Assembly (NCBI GenBank): GCA_037367355.1
Contig: CM074701.1
Span: 1,116,001 to 1,180,000, forward strand
DNA: 64,000 nucleotides
Source of the DNA: Neoscytalidium dimidiatum
Lineage: Eukaryota > Ascomycota > Dothideomycetes > Botryosphaeriales > Botryosphaeriaceae
Reading direction: 5' to 3'
The notes beneath the pieces were generated by a model that made no database searches, was not told the origin of the DNA, and was given only the letters and a program-made list of their open reading frames with translations. Numbering within the stretch: position 1 is the first letter of the stretch; every line of letters begins with the position of its first letter. The translations under genes and the position numbers were made by a program. Below, piece by piece: positions 58,639 to 64,000 of the stretch.

Positions 58639-60392
58639 AATTCACTGAAAGGTAATTATCAAGATCGACGAAGGTCATTTTAAGAGCCGAACCCTTGGGA
58701 AGCGAGATACTAACGCATTTATACAATGCCACTGTTCAGAGAACGCGCGGCCGTAGGCAAACAACTCTCAAAGAGGGAGCTCTGAATCGCAGTCGATCAG
58801 CATTGCCTGTGCTCCATTTTCGCAGCGTGAGCTTATATGGACGCATGGGCTGCGCCTCTGAATCGACGAGAACTTGGTTTCAAAAATGCTTTCCAGAGCG
58901 CATTGACCAAGCCAGCGACGCCACTATGCTACAAGATGCTTTCGCGTACTCATATTTCGGGCTTGCATTCAGCTATATTATCCACAAATCACGCCTTATC
59001 AGTGTGGCTTACCAGCGGCGTCATCCGTCGAATGAAACAATGGCCTCGACTGACCTCTGTGGTCGGGCTATGCTCACTGCCCCGGCTAGCAGATTTGATA
59101 GGCCTAGTTTCTCAGCCTCGTAAGAAGGATTCAAGCGCAGGCTGGCTGAGTAGCTGAGCGAGATACGAATGGGATCGGTAAGCTACACTTAGCTAGGAAA
59201 GCAGTCCGTGAAGGTGAAACGATTGCTACGGCTTTCCCCTGCATGCTGACCATACCTTGCACAATCACAAGTCCCATATCTCTTTCACAAGGCATAATTT
59301 CTGCCACAGTCATGCTCAGCCTCAACCAGAAGTGCCAGGAAAGGAAGAACAGATGGAATCCCTTGGTTGCGGGAATATGATGTAACTGTTGCATGGCCGA
59401 GAAAGGATCGACGGATATCGCGATTTTTATTTTTCTTGCTATACATGAACGCTTATGTGGAATCAACAGAGACTGCGTGGAAGGATCATGGTTTCTCTCA
59501 GAACCTCCAGAAACAGAAAACTTTAATATCAGTTGCAGAGCGCCCATGTTGAGAGATGATGCAGTAATTACTCGGACTTCAAAATTCCTTCCCGACGTGT
59601 AAATCCGCGCCTAGACCTCCATCGTCATTACTCGTGACTATCCACTCAAATTTGCTCTCTGTCACAAGTATAGAGGAGTAGAAGTATGATGATGGCCGCT
59701 CAACGACTTAGATTCGTCTGACGTTCGCCCGTCTCTCTGCGATCGTGGCCGACGGGGTTTGCCGCGTGCTTGCCGGGCAGAAGGCCAGGCTCAGAACTAT
59801 GTCAAGCCAGACAGCTTAATCTAGATACTGTGGGGGACCAGAAGCGGCCTCCCTGATCCCTTTGAACACCGAGGGGCTGAGACGACTGGTGGTGGCAGTG
59901 TGCAAGGAGGCCGCACCAGCGAGCGCGCTTGCAGTCAGCCGCCCATTCGCAGACAGCCAGCGCCACAGTTACACCGTCCACGGCCAAACATAACGGGACG
60001 ATAAGCGAGTATCCGACTATTTGACCCGATGAACGCGTGTACCTCATGCCAGATGTCTCTCACCCAACGCCACGCGGGCGAACGGACGGACGCCCACCAG
60101 AAACCGGCCGGAGCCACAGACCCAAGCCCCCACACTCTCCCACTCAAAAACTCATCACCTCCACCTTCCTCCGCCACACCCACCCCGCGGCAGCCGGCGT
60201 GCCGGGACTAACGTCCAGCTCGACCGGCTCCCTCACCGCGCTCAACTCTGCCCTCCTCCTCACCCCCCCCCCCTCCTCTCGTCTCCCTCCGCCTCGGCCA
60301 CGGCCCCTCCGCCATCCACCTCCGCCACCGCCTGCCCCCTCGCCTCCAACTCCCTGACCGAGCCCCCTCCCCCACCCCCGTCTCCCTCCAGC
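58639..60392. other. Intergenic, no gene supported
   Basis: About 1.75 kb. The right third is C-rich low complexity with proline-coding frames by composition only. Confidence 0.4.
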
Positions 60393-60921
60393 TCAGCCGC
60401 AGGGCTTCGACGACGACGACGACGACGACGCCGCCGCTGCTGCCAACGTTTTCCGCCCGTGGTACCGCAGCTCGCCGGCGCGGCCGTGCCGACCGATCGC
60501 GTAGCTCCAGATCATGAGCGAGCCGGTCGGGACGAGCAGGACGGGGGCGGTGATGCCGACGGCGAGGATGACGGTTTGCTTAGGGATGACGGCCGGCTCC
60601 GCCTCCGCTGGTGGTGGGGTTGGTATTCCCACCACCGCTGCCGTCGCTGTCCCCCACGCTGGTCGTGCGTTTGGTGAGCGCGGGGAGGGAAGGAGGGGGC
60701 GGTAGTGGTGGTGGTGGTGGTGGGGAGGATAGACGAGGCTGTGGAGAACGGGGATGGTGGTGTTGGCGGTTTGGTGCTGGGAACGTACCTGCGGACGAGG
60801 CGGCTGCTCTTGTTGCTGATGCTGATGCTGATGCTGATGCGGACGCTGCTGCTGCTCGAACGTTGTGCAGCGTTGCGGCGCTAGCGATGGCGAGAACGCT
60901 GACCACGGCGGAGGCCAGCAT
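60393..60921 (-). CDS. Possible small single-span membrane protein with Ser-Ala repeats
   Basis: Tentative model on the minus strand: exons 60921-60789 and 60658-60393. Exon 1: a signal-peptide-like start (LASAVVSVLAIASAA) and a Ser-Ala repeat encoded by a CTGATG hexanucleotide run. Exon 2: a span QTVILAVGITAPVLLVPTGS, then GRHGRAGELRYHGRK and a Ser run encoded by a CGA-type trinucleotide repeat (60407-60432). Three successive AG acceptors (60658, 60646, 60637) all keep the phase, so the linker length is uncertain. The layout resembles small wall-stress-sensor-like proteins only in general form. Low-complexity DNA makes this call weak. Confidence 0.4.
60811..60850. repeat. CTGATG hexanucleotide and CTG trinucleotide run
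   Basis: About five CTGATG units, then CTG triplets; on the minus strand they would encode Ser-Ala and Ala runs. Confidence 0.8.
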
Positions 60922-61587
60922 AGCTCTGCGGGCCGGGTCGGGCCGGGGCTGCTGTGGAGTTTAGCGGGTCGGAGCCTATTTTGCGGTTTTGGCGCCACAC
61001 GTGATGCGGGTGGGCGGGCGTTATAGCAGGCGGGGCCCTTGGCTCGGCGCGAGGCCAGTCAGTAAGACCGGGGGGGCGGGAGCGCACGAGACAATTGTTT
61101 GATTTAGTGGTTGGGGGCCATATGCGTGTTGCCCCGCTGTGCGGCGTGGGCGTCGGTACGGCGAAGGCACTTTGCTGTAGTGAGTACGGTTGACTGATAG
61201 ATCGGATATGGGGAGATGGCGTAAGACGGATCTCATTCGCGTGGAAGTATGCATGTTGGATCGCCATGGCTGGCGGCTATTTCGTACCCCGAAGGCACGG
61301 TTGGTTGGTGAGAAACAGAGAAAGTGAACTGCCGGTTTCCATACAGTGCGCGAACAGGCATGTTGTGAGGGAATAACAAATGCGCAAGAGGTGTCGATGC
61401 TACTGCGGCTATTCCGAGTAATCGACTGACTTGTTGCGGTCGATACCCCTCATTGACAAGCTAATGCAACGATTCTTGCTTCATTGGGGACGGCTGTTCA
61501 CAATGACAGGCTACATAGCCGGTGATGAGAACCGTGTAGTCTATCTATCCAATCGATACTGTACTGTGTCGTACGATTGCTCGCCGA

Positions 61588-61621
<34 letters not shown>

Positions 61622-62090
61622 GGCCCCGGCGCAGCAGGGCGCCAGCTTTAGTCAGGGCCGAGCCGCGCAGGCTGTGCTGTGCGTGCATAAGCGCCCCCCG
61701 CGTGTTCAGACCACCTTTTGCCAAGACAAGGGCGCCGAGCGACCGTATCGCCTCCACCGCTGCGTCTCTTCCAAGTCCCGCAGCGCTCCATAAAAGCGCC
61801 GCCCATCCAACCTTTTGTCGCCATGGCTCGTTCCCGCCGAGCTCTTGATCAGGCCTGCCGTTCGACGTCGCTGCCACGCGGTACGCCATTACGGAAGCTC
61901 CTCTGTGCCGTGCCCGCGCTGACCTGCAATAAGGAATCACCAAAGCAAGGCCGACCCGAAGGAGTGCGCGTCTTCAGCAGCAACGGGCCTGCTGGTCTCT
62001 TGCTCAACGCGATAGCAACAACTGCAACACTCAGGTGAACCCGCTGTCTGTGTTACGGTTACGGCCTACTTGCGGCTGACAGGGCAGTAG
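60922..62090. other. Intergenic with GGCT repeat; possible upstream exon
   Basis: About 1.2 kb. It contains a 33-nt GGCT tandem (61588-61620). A frame starting at ATG 61823 (MARSRRALDQ...) resembles the basic leaders of the downstream family, but I found no phase-consistent intron that joins it to the frame opening at 62091. Confidence 0.45.
61588..61620. repeat. (GGCT)n tetranucleotide repeat, 33 nt
   Basis: Eight GGCT units in tandem, noncoding as far as can be seen. Confidence 0.9.
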
Positions 62091-63488
62091 GTGGCATTAC
62101 CGACAGCACAGCCCTCGACCCAGAAGCGTAAACGAGATACGTCGGATCAACCTGAACGCAAACGCCAGCGATCGCCTTCGGCCACAGCTGGAGCTGCCCA
62201 CGAGGAAAAAACGAGCGACAGCACCGAGTGCAGTAACCCTATCGATTTCTGGCGGACCCACCAACGCTGGCCACGAAGCTTCTTTGAGCCTGGTAGTAAC
62301 ATGAGTCAACAACATGCTGGGAGAAGCTCTTCGGGTACCCCTCGTCGGAAGGCATCAGCGCCATCCGTCACATCCAGCGAGGCCTCGGGGGATCGGAAGA
62401 GCACACCCTATCACAAGCCAACGTTCACCCTCCTGCTGGAGACCACGGGCAGCTTCTTGGGTAAATACGTGAGGAGCGATGGACTGGAAAGGGGTCCCTT
62501 GAAGACCAGTAGCGATCTCTGTCGGGACCTACTAGAGATGGAGCAGGACCTTCCCCAAGACTCATTGTTCTCCGACGACTTTTTTGAGGACACTTGCGAA
62601 ATGATACAGGAGCGGAATGAGGCAAAGGTAATTCAAGACATTGCTCGGCTGATAGTTCCCTCTGCCCAGACTCTTTCTGTCCGTGGCTCGAGACATCTCC
62701 GAATCCTCGTTGAGTCTGTCAACGAGGCCTGGGCCAAAGCTATCCCCTCGCACCGCGATTTCCCTCATCCGAAACCGGACTATTCTGTCGGCTTCAAATG
62801 GTCCTCTTTCACGAAAGAGCAGTTTGAGAAGCTAAAAATCCTGGTCGGCGATATTGTGGATAGATCCGAGTCGCGATTCGCAGCCACATACTTTATGTAC
62901 TTCCCCTTCCTTACCTGTGAGGTCAAGTGTGGCGCGGCTGCCCTCGACATTGCCGACCGGCAAAATGCACACAGCGCGACGATTGCAGTACGGGCCGTGG
63001 TGGAGCTATTCAGGCTGGTCAAGCGTGAGAAGGAGCTTCATCGTAAGATACTGGCTTTCTCGGTCTCCCACGACCACAACACTGTCAGAATTTATGGCCA
63101 CTATCCTGTCATCGACGGCAAGGAGACGACGTATTATCGTCACAGTATCCGAAATTTCAGCTTCACGGAACAAGACGGGAAGGACAAGTGGACAGCTTAT
63201 AGGTTTACGAAGAACGTCTACGACAATTGGATGCCTGACCACTTCAAGTGGATTTGCTCCGCCATAGATGAGATCCCGCCCGACATCAACTTCGATGTTT
63301 CTCAAGAGTCGGAATTGCACTTCTCTACCGGCCTTGCGCCAGAGCAGGAAAGCCTTCACCGCCCGCGATCGGAAAGCTCAATGTCAGTCGTTCGCCCCGA
63401 TGACGGATCAAGTGTTGCGGAGACTGGGCACACGACACCCGACACGTCTGTTTCTCAGACATGCAAGAAACCAAGACGAAGGCGGTAA
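62091..63488 (+). CDS. Nuclease-like fungal family protein (probably DUF7924)
   Basis: Open from 62091 (no ATG there) with a first in-frame ATG at 62301; up to 465 aa. The N-terminus is basic (QKRKRDTSD, ERKRQRSPS), a likely nuclear signal. The core starts near YHKPTFTLLLE and reaches FPFLTCEVKCGAAALDIADRQNAHSATIAVRAVVELFRLV; EVKCG with conserved acidic residues before it is a PD-(D/E)XK nuclease-like arrangement. AFSVSHDHNTVRIYGHYPVIDG and DKWTAYRFTKNVYDNWMPDHFKWICSAID complete the family block. I believe this is the family catalogued as DUF7924, often found as lineage-expanded fungal genes. A missing first exon near 61823 is likely. Function is not established; nucleic-acid cleavage is inference. 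Confidence 0.75.
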   Translation: MALPTAQPSTQKRKRDTSDQPERKRQRSPSATAGAAHEEKTSDSTECSNPIDFWRTHQRWPRSFFEPGSNMSQQHAGRSSSGTPRRKASAPSVTSSEASGDRKSTPYHKPTFTLLLETTGSFLGKYVRSDGLERGPLKTSSDLCRDLLEMEQDLPQDSLFSDDFFEDTCEMIQERNEAKVIQDIARLIVPSAQTLSVRGSRHLRILVESVNEAWAKAIPSHRDFPHPKPDYSVGFKWSSFTKEQFEKLKILVGDIVDRSESRFAATYFMYFPFLTCEVKCGAAALDIADRQNAHSATIAVRAVVELFRLVKREKELHRKILAFSVSHDHNTVRIYGHYPVIDGKETTYYRHSIRNFSFTEQDGKDKWTAYRFTKNVYDNWMPDHFKWICSAIDEIPPDINFDVSQESELHFSTGLAPEQESLHRPRSESSMSVVRPDDGSSVAETGHTTPDTSVSQTCKKPRRRR

Positions 63489-63916
63489 AAACGCACTTGC
63501 TCAGTACTCTTTTCGGCCCGTTTGAAGGATTTGACTCGAGTCAAGGAGGAAATGTGACGAATGTGGGCGTCACAGTCAAGGATATTCCTCTGATGAACGT
63601 AAGCTTCTGCCGTCTCTTTCGCAGGGTGAAGCCTCGCTCTTGCCGTAACCGGCCTCTCCCTTGAAAAGAAATAATTTTCTGGGGACTTGTTCGGCGCGTA
63701 TTCGAGAAGAATGCCATCTTCATGCCAGCCCTTGAATTCAATGATGCGAGGATGCCTTCTAGACCTCTGAAAGATGCTTGATTCAACCTTGAGCGAATCC
63801 AATGATCCTCTAAAGTATGGGTACTTCAAAACGGTTGGATGTTGCACAAGGCCGCGGCCGAGAGCAACACCGACACCACGTTCACAATCGTTGAAGAAAA
63901 CTCTTCCCCGGCGCAT
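63455..63916 (-). pseudogene. Truncated protein kinase with degenerate catalytic loop
   Basis: Frame of 153 aa. VLKYPY matches the beta-3 lysine strand, SIFQRSRRHPRIIEF the helix C/beta-4 region, GILLEYAPNKSPENYF the hinge. The catalytic loop is NILDCDAHIRHI: the Asp is kept, but His of HxD and the Asn five residues on are lost, and nothing remains of DFG or the C-lobe. The 3' end overlaps the nuclease-like gene by 34 nt. I read it as a kinase relic or a short pseudokinase; unseen sequence right of the window could hold its true start. Confidence 0.6.
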
Positions 63917-64000
63917 ATATTCTGCGAGGATTAGATACTATTCGGCCAGTGGTGGCCCCGTCTTTATACAGATGGAGGGGCGAAATCATTAGCAAATCGC

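Noticed and set aside
59802..60183. Minus-strand frames upstream of the polytopic membrane gene, one with a KGIREAASGP-like stretch
   Set aside because: Short, no ATG in the frame of interest and no continuation on either side.
60037..60357. Proline-rich plus-strand frame
   Set aside because: Entirely low-complexity C-rich DNA; no start context or homologous feature.

Overview
The window is nuclear DNA from a filamentous ascomycete (Pezizomycotina). The evidence is genes broken by short introns of about 35-190 nt with GT...AG ends and CTRAC-like branch sites, Zn2Cys6 regulators, cytochrome P450s, a fungal rhodopsin-fold membrane protein, and a secreted PL3 pectate lyase that points to a plant-associated life style. 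I do not assign a genus. I count 30 protein-coding loci. Exon boundaries were chosen so that reading phase is kept and family motifs are continuous; where this failed I say so. I recognised no rRNA, tRNA, CRISPR array or intact transposon.

Left part (1-21 kb): a short-chain dehydrogenase, a divergent pair of a type II membrane glycosyltransferase and an acyltransferase-3 family membrane enzyme, then a group made of a secreted TAP-type serine peptidase, an Upc2-like Zn2Cys6 regulator, an allantoate-permease-family transporter, an FMN-dependent alpha-hydroxyacid dehydrogenase and a P450. A Ser/Thr-rich secreted protein follows. Middle part (21-33.5 kb): gene-poor DNA holding two related single-span microproteins (23.5 and 24.2 kb), an orphan coiled-coil protein, a 2EXR-like protein, a fungal rhodopsin-fold protein and a pepsin-like aspartic protease.

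Right-central part (33.9-56 kb): a dense metabolic cluster with a PRISE-type enone reductase, a 4-coumarate-CoA-ligase-like enzyme ending in SKL, a Zn2Cys6 regulator, an alpha/beta hydrolase, an aldehyde dehydrogenase, an ABM-barrel protein, two salicylate-hydroxylase-like flavoprotein monooxygenases, an acyl-CoA dehydrogenase ending in SKL and a pisatin-demethylase-like P450. A pectate lyase lies among them. No polyketide synthase, NRPS or terpene synthase is present. The set reads best as a catabolic or detoxification cluster for a plant aromatic acid: CoA activation and dehydrogenation in the peroxisome, plus hydroxylation, aldehyde oxidation and hydrolysis elsewhere. This pathway is inference. 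A CGGAAATTCCG element, or a half site of it, recurs between these genes and could bind the cluster regulator.

The ligase carries a frameshift in a C-rich stretch, so the cluster is either damaged or has a sequencing error there. The right end (56-64 kb) holds an intronless polytopic membrane protein, a small low-complexity membrane protein, and a convergent pair of a nuclease-like family protein (probably DUF7924) and a truncated protein kinase with a degenerate catalytic loop.
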